Source of the DNA: an uncultured Rhodospirillales bacterium
GTDB lineage: Bacteria; Pseudomonadota; Alphaproteobacteria; Acetobacterales; Acetobacteraceae
NCBI GenBank assembly: GCA_903928045.1
Contig: CAIYPH010000829.1
Location: forward strand, 1-6,529
Length of the DNA: 6,529 bases
Direction: 5' to 3'
The position numbers and the translations under genes were made by a program. Positions 1-6,458 of the stretch are shown piece by piece (the stretch's first letter is position 1; each line of letters begins with the position of its first letter). Below the pieces are notes generated by a model. That model did no database searches and had not been told where the DNA came from. It saw only the letters and a list, made by a program, of their open reading frames with translations.

Positions 1-174
1 ACGACATGGCAAGGGGCCCGATCGGGCCCCTTGCCATCCCACGCTGCATCATCCGCACTGGCCTGGTTTTACGCCGCCCCGATGGCCGGGATTCAGACCG
101 CCGTTGACATCAAGATGAGCCGCACCGACAAGGTGGTGCCGTTCAAGGACCTGAAGTTCACGCCGCTGCCGTGA
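1..174 (+). CDS. 3' end of an unidentified gene, partial
   Basis: A frame is open from base 1 to a TGA at 172-174. Its last residues read MSRTDKVVPFKDLKFTPLP. The first ~12 codons run through the perfect palindrome at 6-37, so the true coding part may begin only after it; an internal ATG at 82 would give just 30 residues. I do not recognise the family. Support for a real gene end is contextual: a hairpin followed by an A-tract begins about 21 nt after the stop, in the same orientation as the elements after the two other complete genes in the window. The mix of charged and hydrophobic residues in the tail looks like ordinary protein. It could instead be a remnant of a gene cut off at its 5' side, because the palindrome is an odd thing to find inside a coding region. 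Confidence 0.35.
   Translation, partial: TTWQGARSGPLPSHAASSALAWFYAAPMAGIQTAVDIKMSRTDKVVPFKDLKFTPLP
6..37. repeat. Perfect 32-bp palindrome
   Basis: The half-site ATGGCAAGGGGCCCGA (6-21) is followed immediately by its exact reverse complement (22-37), with no spacer. As RNA it would form a very stable GC-rich hairpin on either strand. No T-run follows on the plus side (the next bases are CCCACGC), so it is not a classical intrinsic terminator. It could be a factor-assisted terminator for a gene upstream of the window, or a copy of a dispersed palindromic repeat. Confidence 0.75.
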
Positions 175-195
175 TTCGAGACGGCTAGGAAGGGT

Positions 196-233
196 GTTCT
201 TTTTGTGAACAAAAAGAACCAAAAAAACTTTTT
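196..233 (+). terminator. Gene-end hairpin with A-tract, copy 1
   Basis: The stem GTTCTTTTT (196-204) pairs with AAAAAGAAC (211-219); G205-C210 and T206-A209 can extend it, leaving a tiny loop. It is followed by CC, seven A and CTTTTT. The element starts about 21 nt after the TGA at 174 and points the same way as that reading frame. The T-run lies in the ascending arm and again at 229-233, so this is not a textbook GC-stem/U-tract terminator. An alternative pairing AAAAAG (211-216) with CTTTTT (228-233) would put a different hairpin there. A transcript-end role is inferred from position. Confidence 0.55.
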
Positions 234-307
234 GCTCCACCCATGCCGTTGGCGTACGTCCCGCGGATAAGTGGGAGCGGCACACACCAAAGGAAGAAAA
301 GTTTTTT
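222..307. repeat. Inverted repeat joining the two facing gene-end elements
   Basis: AAAAAACTTTT at 222-232 is the exact reverse complement of AAAAGTTTTTT at 297-307. The 64-bp spacer contains a weaker inner match (GCTCC at 234-238 against GGAGC at 274-278). With the hairpins at 196-219 and 308-331 on its outside, the convergent intergenic region has the symmetric order hairpin, arm, spacer, arm, hairpin. This fits two oppositely oriented copies of one element, each serving the gene that ends beside it. Confidence 0.6.
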
Positions 308-331
308 GCTCCTTTTTTTCAAAAAAGGAGC
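297..331 (-). terminator. Gene-end hairpin with A-tract, copy 2 (after the RND pump)
   Basis: On the minus strand the stem GCTCCTTTTTT pairs with AAAAAAGGAGC (plus-strand positions 308-318 and 321-331; 2-nt gap) and is followed by AAAAAACTTTT. It begins 6 nt after the pump's TAG stop. The stem differs from copy 3 (GGTTC/GAACC) at two pairs, and both arms change together, so pairing is kept. The likely role is the transcript end of the efflux operon. This is inferred from position and structure. Confidence 0.6.
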
Positions 332-337
332 GCTTCC

Positions 338-3300
338 CTACTTCCCAGCGGCACGTCTAGATGTTGCCTCGCGGAGCGACTGGAACGTCACGTACAACAT
401 CGGAATGAGGAAAATCCCGATGGCGCTCGCCGCGATCATGCCGGCGAAGACCGGCAGGCCGACCGAGCGGCGGGACAGCATGGCGGCGCCCTGGGCGGTA
501 ACGAGAGGGACGAGGCCGAGCACGAAGGCGATCGAGGTCATCATCACCGCGCGGAACCGCATGCGGGCGCCGAGCACCGCGGCTTCGCGGATGGCCATGC
601 CGCCTTCGCGCTGCTCCTTGGCGAATTCAACGATCAGGATGCCGTTCTTGGCCGCGAGGGCGATCAGCACGACGAGGCCGATCTGGCCATAGAGGTCGAG
701 CGGCTTGCCGGTCAGCCAGAGCCCGGCATAGGAGCCGAACACGCCGACCGCGACCGAGAGCAGCACGGGGATGGGGATCACCCAGCTTTCGTAGAGCCCG
801 ACCAGGAAGAGGTAGGCGAACAGCACGGCGAGCGCGAGGATCGGGCCGGTCTGCCCGGCGGCGAGTTTCTCCTGGTAGGAGGTGTCGGTCCATTCGTAGT
901 CGTAGCCGGCGGGCAGGGCGCGGGTGGAGACGTCCTCCATCGCCAGCAGTGCGTCGCCCGAGGACATGCCGGGGCGGGGCGAGCCGAGCAAAGTGATGGT
1001 GCGGTAGTTGTTGTAGCGGCTGATGGTCTGCGGGCCGAGCACGATGCGGTTATCGGCGATGGCGCGCAGCGGTACCATGCCGCCCTGGCGGTTGCGGACT
1101 TGGATTTTCCAGATTGACTCGATGTCGGTGCGGTCCGCCGCCTCGCCTTGGACGTTGACTTGCCAGACGCGGCCGAACAGGTTGAAATCGTTCACGTAGA
1201 TGCCACCGAGGGTGGCCTGGAGGGCGTTGAAAACATCGCTCATCGCGAGGCCCAACGCCTGCGTCTTGTCGCGGTCGATATCAAGATAGAGCATCGGCGT
1301 GGTGGCCGAGAAGGTGGAGAATACCCGCGTCAGCCGCGGGTCGGAATTCGCCGCGCCCATCAATCCGCCGAGCACGCTGGCCATTTCGGCGGGCTCGCGG
1401 CCCTCGAGGTTCTGCATCTGGTAGGTGAAGCCGCCGCCGGTGGAGAGGCCGATGATTGGCGGCAGGTTGAGCGGGAAGGCAATGGCGCCGCGTACCGATT
1501 GTAGCCCGCCGAACACGCGGCCGATCACCGCCTGCACGCTGTCGGCGGCGGTGGCGCGATCGGCGAAGGGCTTGAGGCCCACCACCATGAAGGCGGCGTT
1601 GCTTTGGGCGGAGCTGTCGAGGAAGGAGAAGCCGACGATGGCCAGCGTCTTCTCGACCTGCGGGATCTGCTTCAGCAGCCCCTCGATCTGCGCCACCACG
1701 GCGCGGGTGCGGCCGACCGAGGCGCCATCGGGCAACTGGACGGGGATGAAGAAGGCGCCTTGGTCCTCCTCCGGCAGGAAGCCGCCGGGGGTGATCAGCG
1801 AGAGGCCCCAGATGCCGGCGCCGAAGCCGCCGATCAGCGGGATGGCGATGATCGCGACGCGCACCAGACGGCGCACGCCGCCGGCATAGAGATCGCGCGT
1901 GCCATCGATGCCGCGCAGCACGCGGCCCATGATGCCCCGGTTCTTGTCGGTGTGGCGCAGGAAGACGCCGCAGAGCGCGGGCGACAGGGTCAGCGCGTTG
2001 GTCGCCGAGATGATCATGCCGACGCTGATGGTGACGGCAAACTGGCGGAACAATTGGCCGGAAAGGCCGGGGATGAAGCCGATGGGGACGAACACCGAGA
2101 GCAGCACCAGCGAGATCGCGATGATCGGGCCGGTGATCTGCGTCATCGCCTTCTTGGCGGCCTCGCGCGGCGAGAGATGCGGCTCGTCCTCCAGCACGCG
2201 CTCGACGTTCTCCACCACCACGATCGCGTCATCAACGACGATGCCGATCGCCAGCACCATTGCCAGGAGGGTGACGGTGTTGGCGGTGAAGCCGATCACC
2301 AGCAGCACGGCGAAGGTGCCGATCAGGCTCACGGGCACGGCGACGATTGGGATGATGGTGGCGCGCAGATTGCCGAGGAAGAGGAAGACCACGATGACGA
2401 CGAGGATGAAGGCTTCGCCGAGGGTCTTGATCACCTCGCGGATGGTATCCGAGACGAACGTGGAGCTGTCGTAGAAGACGATCTTCTTCATGCCCTCGGG
2501 GAAGCGGGCGGCCAGCTTGTCGAGCGTGGTGGCGACGCGCTTGGAGGTGTCCACCGCGTTGGCGCCGGGGGCGAGGAAGATGCCGATGGAGATGGCGGGG
2601 TTGCCGTTCAGCCGGCTCTCGGTGTCCATACTGGCGGCGCCCAACTCGACGCGGGCGACATCGCGCACCCGCAGCACCGAGCCGTCGGCATTGGCGCGCA
2701 GGATGATGGCGCCGAACTCCGCGGGGTCGGCCAGGCGGCCTTTGGTTTGCAGGTTGATCTGGATCTGCTGGCTGTCGGGTGCCGGATTCGCGCCGAGGCG
2801 GCCGACCGCGGCCTGCACGTTCTGCGCCTGGATCGCCCCGATGACATCCGACGGCGCGAGGCCGAGTTCGATCATGCGGGCGGTGTCGAGCCAGATGCGC
2901 ATCGAGTAGTCCTGCGCGCCGAACACGAAGGCCTGACCGACGCCGGGGACGCGGGAGATCGCGTCGAGCACGTTGATGGTAACGTAGTTGCTGATGAACA
3001 GCGGGGTCTGCTTGGGGTTCCCGGCGGCGTCGGCCTCGCTGTAGAACTGCAGGAAGGACAGGATGGCCGAGGAGCGCTTCTGCACCACCAGCCCGCTGCG
3101 CTGCACCTCGGCCGGCAGGCGGGCGAGGGCGGCCTGGACGCGGTTGTTGACGTTCACCGTCGCGATGTCCGGGTTGGTGCCGGGCGCGAAGGTGACGGTG
3201 AGCCCGTAGCTGCCATCGTTGGAGCTGTTGGACTTCATGTAGAGCATCTGGTCGACGCCGTTGACCTGCGCCTCCAGCGGCTGGGCCACGGTCGCCTCGA

Positions 3301-3472
3301 CCACGGCGGCGGCGGCGCCGGGGTAGCGGGTGGAGACCTGGACCTGCGGCGGCACGATATCGGGGAACTGCGCGACGGGGATGCGCAGCATGCCGATCAG
3401 CCCGGCCATGGTGGTGACGATGGCGATGACGATCGCCAGCCGCGGCCGGTCAATGAAGATGGCGGAGAACAT
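338..3472 (-). CDS. RND-family multidrug efflux pump, inner-membrane permease (HAE-1/AcrB type)
   Basis: Inner-membrane proton/drug antiporter of the AcrB/MexB class, 1044 aa from the chosen ATG, a normal full length for the family. The N-terminus (FIDRP, then a hydrophobic helix and [11 protein letters not shown]) matches the family start. The TM4 proton-relay pair is present as [13 protein letters not shown] (D414, D415), the TM10 lysine in [14 protein letters not shown] (K942), and the TM11 arginine/threonine region in [10 protein letters not shown] (about 972-980). Further family marks are the docking-hairpin region around 211-247 ([16 protein letters not shown]), [12 protein letters not shown] at 564-575, and the switch-loop region [16 protein letters not shown] at 614-629. 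The TMs form two clusters: one plus 340-560, then 875-1035. The frame also allows a TTG start at 3499 overlapping the adaptor gene, but that adds nine polar residues before the conserved start. The ATG at 3472 follows the adaptor stop by 4 nt, which suggests translational coupling. Substrate cannot be read from sequence. All key residues are intact, so it should be functional. Confidence 0.95.
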   Translation of the reverse strand: MFSAIFIDRPRLAIVIAIVTTMAGLIGMLRIPVAQFPDIVPPQVQVSTRYPGAAAAVVEATVAQPLEAQVNGVDQMLYMKSNSSNDGSYGLTVTFAPGTNPDIATVNVNNRVQAALARLPAEVQRSGLVVQKRSSAILSFLQFYSEADAAGNPKQTPLFISNYVTINVLDAISRVPGVGQAFVFGAQDYSMRIWLDTARMIELGLAPSDVIGAIQAQNVQAAVGRLGANPAPDSQQIQINLQTKGRLADPAEFGAIILRANADGSVLRVRDVARVELGAASMDTESRLNGNPAISIGIFLAPGANAVDTSKRVATTLDKLAARFPEGMKKIVFYDSSTFVSDTIREVIKTLGEAFILVVIVVFLFLGNLRATIIPIVAVPVSLIGTFAVLLVIGFTANTVTLLAMVLAIGIVVDDAIVVVENVERVLEDEPHLSPREAAKKAMTQITGPIIAISLVLLSVFVPIGFIPGLSGQLFRQFAVTISVGMIISATNALTLSPALCGVFLRHTDKNRGIMGRVLRGIDGTRDLYAGGVRRLVRVAIIAIPLIGGFGAGIWGLSLITPGGFLPEEDQGAFFIPVQLPDGASVGRTRAVVAQIEGLLKQIPQVEKTLAIVGFSFLDSSAQSNAAFMVVGLKPFADRATAADSVQAVIGRVFGGLQSVRGAIAFPLNLPPIIGLSTGGGFTYQMQNLEGREPAEMASVLGGLMGAANSDPRLTRVFSTFSATTPMLYLDIDRDKTQALGLAMSDVFNALQATLGGIYVNDFNLFGRVWQVNVQGEAADRTDIESIWKIQVRNRQGGMVPLRAIADNRIVLGPQTISRYNNYRTITLLGSPRPGMSSGDALLAMEDVSTRALPAGYDYEWTDTSYQEKLAAGQTGPILALAVLFAYLFLVGLYESWVIPIPVLLSVAVGVFGSYAGLWLTGKPLDLYGQIGLVVLIALAAKNGILIVEFAKEQREGGMAIREAAVLGARMRFRAVMMTSIAFVLGLVPLVTAQGAAMLSRRSVGLPVFAGMIAASAIGIFLIPMLYVTFQSLREATSRRAAGK

Positions 3473-3476
3473 CGGC

Positions 3477-4643
3477 TCAGCCGGCCGGCTTCGGGGCAAT
3501 GGGGGCGCCGGGCGGAGGGGCGCCGGCGGGCAGCGGGTTCACCTCGATGCCCGGACGGACGCGCTGGATGCCGTCGACGATGACGGTTTCGCCCTCCTTC
3601 AGCCCGCCGGTCACCAGCACAAGCGTGCCCTGTGGCGCGCCAAGCTGGACGCGGCGGAGCTGCACCTTCCTGGCCTCGTCCACCGCGTAGACGAAGGCGC
3701 CCTGCTGGTCCTGCGCGACCGCGGCGCGGGGCACGGCGATGGCCTGGATCGGCGCGATGCCCTCGACGGAGGCGGTGACGAAGGCGCCATCCACCAGGTC
3801 CCGGTTGCCCGGCTCGCCGGGCTTGGCGCCCTTGCGCAGCGGATTGGGCACGCGGGCGCGCAGCATGATGGTGTCGGTGCCGGGGGTGACCGAGGGATCT
3901 GCGTAGTCGATCTTCCCGGTCGAGCCATGCACGGTGCCGTCCGGCAGCCGAAGGCGGACCGCCACCGCGGCGTATCCGCCCTCGCCGGCGTAGCGGTCGC
4001 GCAGCGCTGTGGCGGTGCGGGTGGGGACGGGGAACAGCACGTACATCGGGTCCTGACTGACGATGCTGACCAGGGGTCCGAAGGCCGGGGTGACGAGGTT
4101 GCCGATGGCGAGCGCGGAGCGGCCGATTTTTCCGGCGACCGGGGCGTGGATCTCGGTATAGCCGAGATTGATCGCGGAAATCCGCGCCTGGGCCTCGGCG
4201 GCCTTGAGCTGTGCGGTGTAACTGGCCTGCTGTGCCACCGCGTCGTCGAACTGTGCCCGTTGGCCGGCCGGGGTGTTCTGCAGCGCCTGGGAGCGGGCGA
4301 GGGCGATGGTGGCGTTGCGCAGCAGGGCGGTCATCTGCGCGACGGTCGCCTGCTTGGCGGCGAGGTCGGCCTCGAAGGGCGGGCGCTCGAGCCGGTAGAG
4401 CAGATCGCCCTCGGCGACCTCGGCGCCCTCGATGAAGGCGCGCTCCACGATCGTGGCGGAGACGCGGGCGACGATGTCGACCTTGTCGGTCGCCTGGATA
4501 CGGCCAACGAAATCCTGTGTTTCGGTGACGGCGCTCCTCTTCATCGTCATCACCCCCACCGCCGGTGGCCCGGCGGGGCCGAACTGGGCGGCGGCCTGAC
4601 CGGTCATCACCAGGCTGAGGAGCAGCAGAACGGCAAGACGCAT
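3477..4643 (-). CDS. RND efflux periplasmic adaptor (membrane fusion protein, HlyD/AcrA type)
   Basis: Periplasmic adaptor linking the RND pump to an outer-membrane TolC-like channel; 388 aa. The signal peptide [19 protein letters not shown] has an AXA-type cleavage site near residues 19-20 and no lipobox cysteine, so it is predicted soluble or periplasm-facing rather than a lipoprotein like AcrA. The order of parts is: first lipoyl half about 44-88 ([19 protein letters not shown]), an alpha-helical hairpin about 90-155 with its tip near R117-D134, second lipoyl half about 160-196 ([19 protein letters not shown]), beta-barrel about 197-290, a membrane-proximal domain about 291-370, then a Pro/Ala-rich tail. 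The frame extends upstream to an ATG at 4694, but that adds 17 polar residues before the signal peptide. The ATG at 4643 has a GGGGTGA ribosome-binding site. It is the first gene of the operon with the pump. Confidence 0.93.
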   Translation of the reverse strand: MRLAVLLLLSLVMTGQAAAQFGPAGPPAVGVMTMKRSAVTETQDFVGRIQATDKVDIVARVSATIVERAFIEGAEVAEGDLLYRLERPPFEADLAAKQATVAQMTALLRNATIALARSQALQNTPAGQRAQFDDAVAQQASYTAQLKAAEAQARISAINLGYTEIHAPVAGKIGRSALAIGNLVTPAFGPLVSIVSQDPMYVLFPVPTRTATALRDRYAGEGGYAAVAVRLRLPDGTVHGSTGKIDYADPSVTPGTDTIMLRARVPNPLRKGAKPGEPGNRDLVDGAFVTASVEGIAPIQAIAVPRAAVAQDQQGAFVYAVDEARKVQLRRVQLGAPQGTLVLVTGGLKEGETVIVDGIQRVRPGIEVNPLPAGAPPPGAPIAPKPAG

Positions 4644-4647
4644 CGGA

Positions 4648-4654
4648 TCACCCC
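4648..4654 (-). promoter_or_regulatory. Ribosome-binding site deciding the adaptor start
   Basis: On the minus strand GGGGTGA lies 4 nt before the ATG at 4643 (7 nt from the G-run). This favours that start over the upstream in-frame ATG at 4694, which would place the signal peptide internally. Confidence 0.55.
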
Positions 4655-4817
4655 GGGCAGCGCCGCGGGAGACGTCCCCCGGCGAATGTTGCATTGCACA
4701 TATGGCATTCCCTGGCGATCTGGCGAGCCCCCCGTTAACCGAAGTGCACGGTACTCACATCTCCGTCGCATGGCTGCCGCGGATGGCTCGGATGCGCTAT
4801 AGCGACGTCCACCCCTT

Positions 4818-4825
4818 CGGAGAGA
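4818..4825 (+). promoter_or_regulatory. Ribosome-binding site of the exported-protein gene
   Basis: CGGAGAGA lies 4 nt before the ATG at 4830 (the GGAG core about 7 nt away), supporting that start, which also begins a clean signal peptide. Confidence 0.6.
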
Positions 4826-4829
4826 TGAT

Positions 4830-6296
4830 ATGCGACGCGCAACAGCCGGTTTGGCGTGGACTGGAATGGCCTTGGCGCTCGCCATGCCGGCACGCGCCGC
4901 GGTGACGGAGGAGGCGGCCGCGGCGCTGCAGCGCGATCTGCGCGGCTGGGTGGCAGGCCTGCTTGCGCCGCTCGTTGCCCCCGAGTCCGTTCCGCTGCGG
5001 GTGCTGGCGGCGGGCGACGCGTATCGGCTCGAAGTCACGGCCATTGCGCTATCGCAGGTGAACATCACCTACGACACGCCGGTAACCGCCGCCATCCGGC
5101 CGCTGGATGGCGGGCGCTGGGCGATCGAGGACTACCGGATGCCCGCGATGATCAGCGTCGCCTTGCCGCAGGGCGGCGCCAAGCTGTTCTCGATGGCGAT
5201 CGGCCAGCAGCAGGCGCGCGGAGTATTCGACCCGTCCTATCGCACGGCCTCGCGCTTCGAAGCGAAGCTGGCCAATATCGTGGAGGAATTCGCCGGCCCG
5301 AGTGGCCCCTCGATCACGCGGATCGGAGCGTTCGACTACAGCACTACCTGGGAGCCGGCGGGCGAGGGCTATATCGACACGGCCGATCGCATGCGCATGA
5401 CCGGATATGCTGCCACACAGGTCATGCCGGACGGGCAGGAGATGCGTATCACCGCGCGTGAGATCGACGCCACCACCAAGGGCGTCGGCATCAACCCCGC
5501 CAATGCCGCCGCCACGGTGCGAAGCCTGGCCTTGCTGGCCGGCGACCTGATGGCGCGCCCCGATGGCGTCAAGGGTGACAATCCGGAGGGGCCAACCCCG
5601 GGGCAACGGCAATTGCTGCATGCGGTGCTTGACAGCATGACGGCCGTGTTCGTGCGGTTGGAGACCGAGCAGACCTGGTCTGGCCTCACGGTGGCGGGCG
5701 GCGCCGGCGGAGGACAGCTCGACCGGGTGAGCCTCGCCTCGCGCATGGCGGCCCCCGGCGGCAAAGCGGAATTCGGCCTGCGGCTGGAATTCTCCGGATT
5801 GCAGTCCGCGCTGATCCCGCAGGGGCCGATCCGCCAGCTCATCCCCCGCCGGATCGCGGTCGCCCCACGCCTGACCGGAATTGCGAAGTCCGAGGTTCTG
5901 GCCTTCCTCGGTCGCGCGATCGACGTCGCAGGCCACGACGACGCCGACCTTCAGGGCGAAGCGCAGGAGCTGCTCTCAGCCAATCCCGCGACCATCGCGC
6001 TCGACGATCTCGATATCGACCTCGGGATCGCCCGGCTGCGCGGTGCCGGTGAACTCAAGATTGCCGCGGCGGATGACATCGGCGGTACGGCGGAACTGCG
6101 GATGACCGGCCTCGACGCCCTGTTGCGCACCCTGCGCCAGGTGCCGGAGGCCGCCGCTGCGGCGCCAGTGCTGCTGATGCTCAAGGGCCTTGGCGAGGTC
6201 TCAGGCAACGAGACGGTGTGGCGGATCGAATATGCCGATCAGAAAGTCACGGTGAACGGCAATGATTTGTCGGGGATGATCCCAAAGAAGAAGTAA
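4830..6296 (+). CDS. Exported protein of unknown function, weakly DUF2125/DUF945-like
   Basis: A 488-aa protein with a Sec signal peptide: MRRATAGLAW, then a short hydrophobic core and ARA before AV, giving predicted cleavage after residue 23. No lipobox and no other transmembrane helix are evident, so it is probably periplasmic or attached to the outer membrane. The body alternates short beta-like stretches with helices and lacks recognisable catalytic motifs. Near the C-terminus (about residues 390-415) the pattern ALDDLDIDLGIARLRGAGEL and the closing VNGNDLSGM recall the repeating beta-strand style and 'NG' ending of DUF945/YdgA- and DUF2125-type proteins. That similarity is from memory and tentative. 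The gene is divergent from the RND efflux operon across a 186-bp promoter region and ends 2 nt before a gene-end hairpin. The ribosome-binding site, signal peptide and uninterrupted frame make the gene itself secure; its function is unknown. Confidence 0.85.
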   Translation: MRRATAGLAWTGMALALAMPARAAVTEEAAAALQRDLRGWVAGLLAPLVAPESVPLRVLAAGDAYRLEVTAIALSQVNITYDTPVTAAIRPLDGGRWAIEDYRMPAMISVALPQGGAKLFSMAIGQQQARGVFDPSYRTASRFEAKLANIVEEFAGPSGPSITRIGAFDYSTTWEPAGEGYIDTADRMRMTGYAATQVMPDGQEMRITAREIDATTKGVGINPANAAATVRSLALLAGDLMARPDGVKGDNPEGPTPGQRQLLHAVLDSMTAVFVRLETEQTWSGLTVAGGAGGGQLDRVSLASRMAAPGGKAEFGLRLEFSGLQSALIPQGPIRQLIPRRIAVAPRLTGIAKSEVLAFLGRAIDVAGHDDADLQGEAQELLSANPATIALDDLDIDLGIARLRGAGELKIAAADDIGGTAELRMTGLDALLRTLRQVPEAAAAAPVLLMLKGLGEVSGNETVWRIEYADQKVTVNGNDLSGMIPKKK

Positions 6297-6298
6297 GC

Positions 6299-6331
6299 GG
6301 TTCTTTTTTGAAAAAAAGAACCAAAAAACTT
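6299..6331 (+). terminator. Gene-end hairpin with A-tract, copy 3
   Basis: The stem GGTTCTTTTTT (6299-6309) pairs perfectly with AAAAAAGAACC (6312-6322) around GA, followed by AAAAAACTT. It starts 2 nt after the TAA of the exported-protein gene and points the same way. It is nearly identical to copy 1 and structurally equivalent to copy 2. The probable role is transcript 3' end formation or mRNA 3' end protection for the upstream gene. Confidence 0.6.
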
Positions 6332-6382
6332 CTATCCGTTTGCTTCGCGGTCTCCTTGGAAAACTCCGCACCAAACGGGTAG
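6332..6382. repeat. Second stem-loop following gene-end element copy 3
   Basis: CTATCCGTTTG at 6332-6342 pairs with CAAACGGGTAG at 6372-6382, with one T/G position that would be a G-U wobble in RNA. Inside the loop GCGG (6347-6350) can pair with CCGC (6366-6369). AGAAAAAGTTT follows at 6381-6391, resembling the opposing arm at 297-307, but the outer hairpin expected beyond it is absent (CGCTCTTATTGCG instead). It therefore looks like a composite element whose right-hand hairpin is missing or diverged. Confidence 0.5.
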
Positions 6383-6430
6383 AAAAAGTTTCGCTCTTAT
6401 TGCGTCATCTGTTGAGATCTGCGATTCTAC

Positions 6431-6447
6431 TCCCCGGCGTCAGGGGA
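6431..6447. repeat. Short hairpin upstream of the terminal frame
   Basis: TCCCC (6431-6435) pairs with GGGGA (6443-6447) around GGCGTCA. The 3' arm overlaps the purine-rich stretch that could act as ribosome-binding site for the ATG at 6459, so folding could mask it. Structures that sequester the transposase ribosome-binding site are known in some insertion sequences; here this is only a possibility. Confidence 0.3.
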
Positions 6448-6458
6448 ACATCTCAGGT

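Larger units (their letters stand above)
4644..4829. promoter_or_regulatory. Divergent promoter/operator region
   Basis: This 186-bp gap separates the efflux operon (minus) from the exported-protein gene (plus), so promoters for both must lie here or further into the coding starts. Visible symmetry includes GGGAGACGTCCCCC at 4667-4680 (6 of 7 pairs), a GAATG/CATTC pair at 4684-4688 and 4706-4710 that flanks TGCATTGCA and CATATG, GTGCAC at 4744-4749, and a perfect 10-bp palindrome CGCTATAGCG at 4795-4804. The last lies about 26 nt before the plus-strand ATG, where a -10 element would sit. I see no convincing -35/-10 pair on either strand. Efflux operons of this type are often controlled by a TetR- or MarR-type repressor; none is encoded in the window. 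Confidence 0.45.

Noticed and set aside
49..290. Two overlapping minus-strand frames (65 and 78 aa) across the left intergenic hairpin
   Set aside because: They translate straight through the A/T hairpin, giving runs such as FFWFFLF, and overlap the more protein-like plus-strand tail ending at 174. Neither has a supported start.
243..692. 149-aa plus-strand frame starting in the convergent gap
   Set aside because: It runs through both the hairpin at 308-331 and the 3' end of the RND gene on the opposite strand; no family features.
1604..3583. 659-aa plus-strand open frame antisense to the RND pump
   Set aside because: Composition is dominated by His, Asp, Gly, Ala and Glu, as expected for the complement of GC-rich coding sequence. 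The minus-strand frame has all RND motifs, so this is a shadow.
3330..4802. 490-aa plus-strand open frame antisense to the adaptor
   Set aside because: It covers the adaptor gene and divergent promoter, has no recognisable domain, and reads as low-information GC-rich antisense sequence.
4775..4803. A sigma-70 promoter with TATAGC at 4798-4803 as -10
   Set aside because: No acceptable -35 is found 16-18 bp upstream (the bases there are GC-rich and unlike TTGACA). It is kept only as part of the general promoter region.
4607..5068. 153-aa minus-strand frame across the divergent promoter
   Set aside because: It overlaps the starts of both real genes and is Ser/Arg/Ala-rich with no ribosome-binding site or domain.
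5049..5936. 295-aa minus-strand frame opposite the exported-protein gene
   Set aside because: An Arg/Gly/His-rich shadow of the plus-strand gene, which has a ribosome-binding site and signal peptide.
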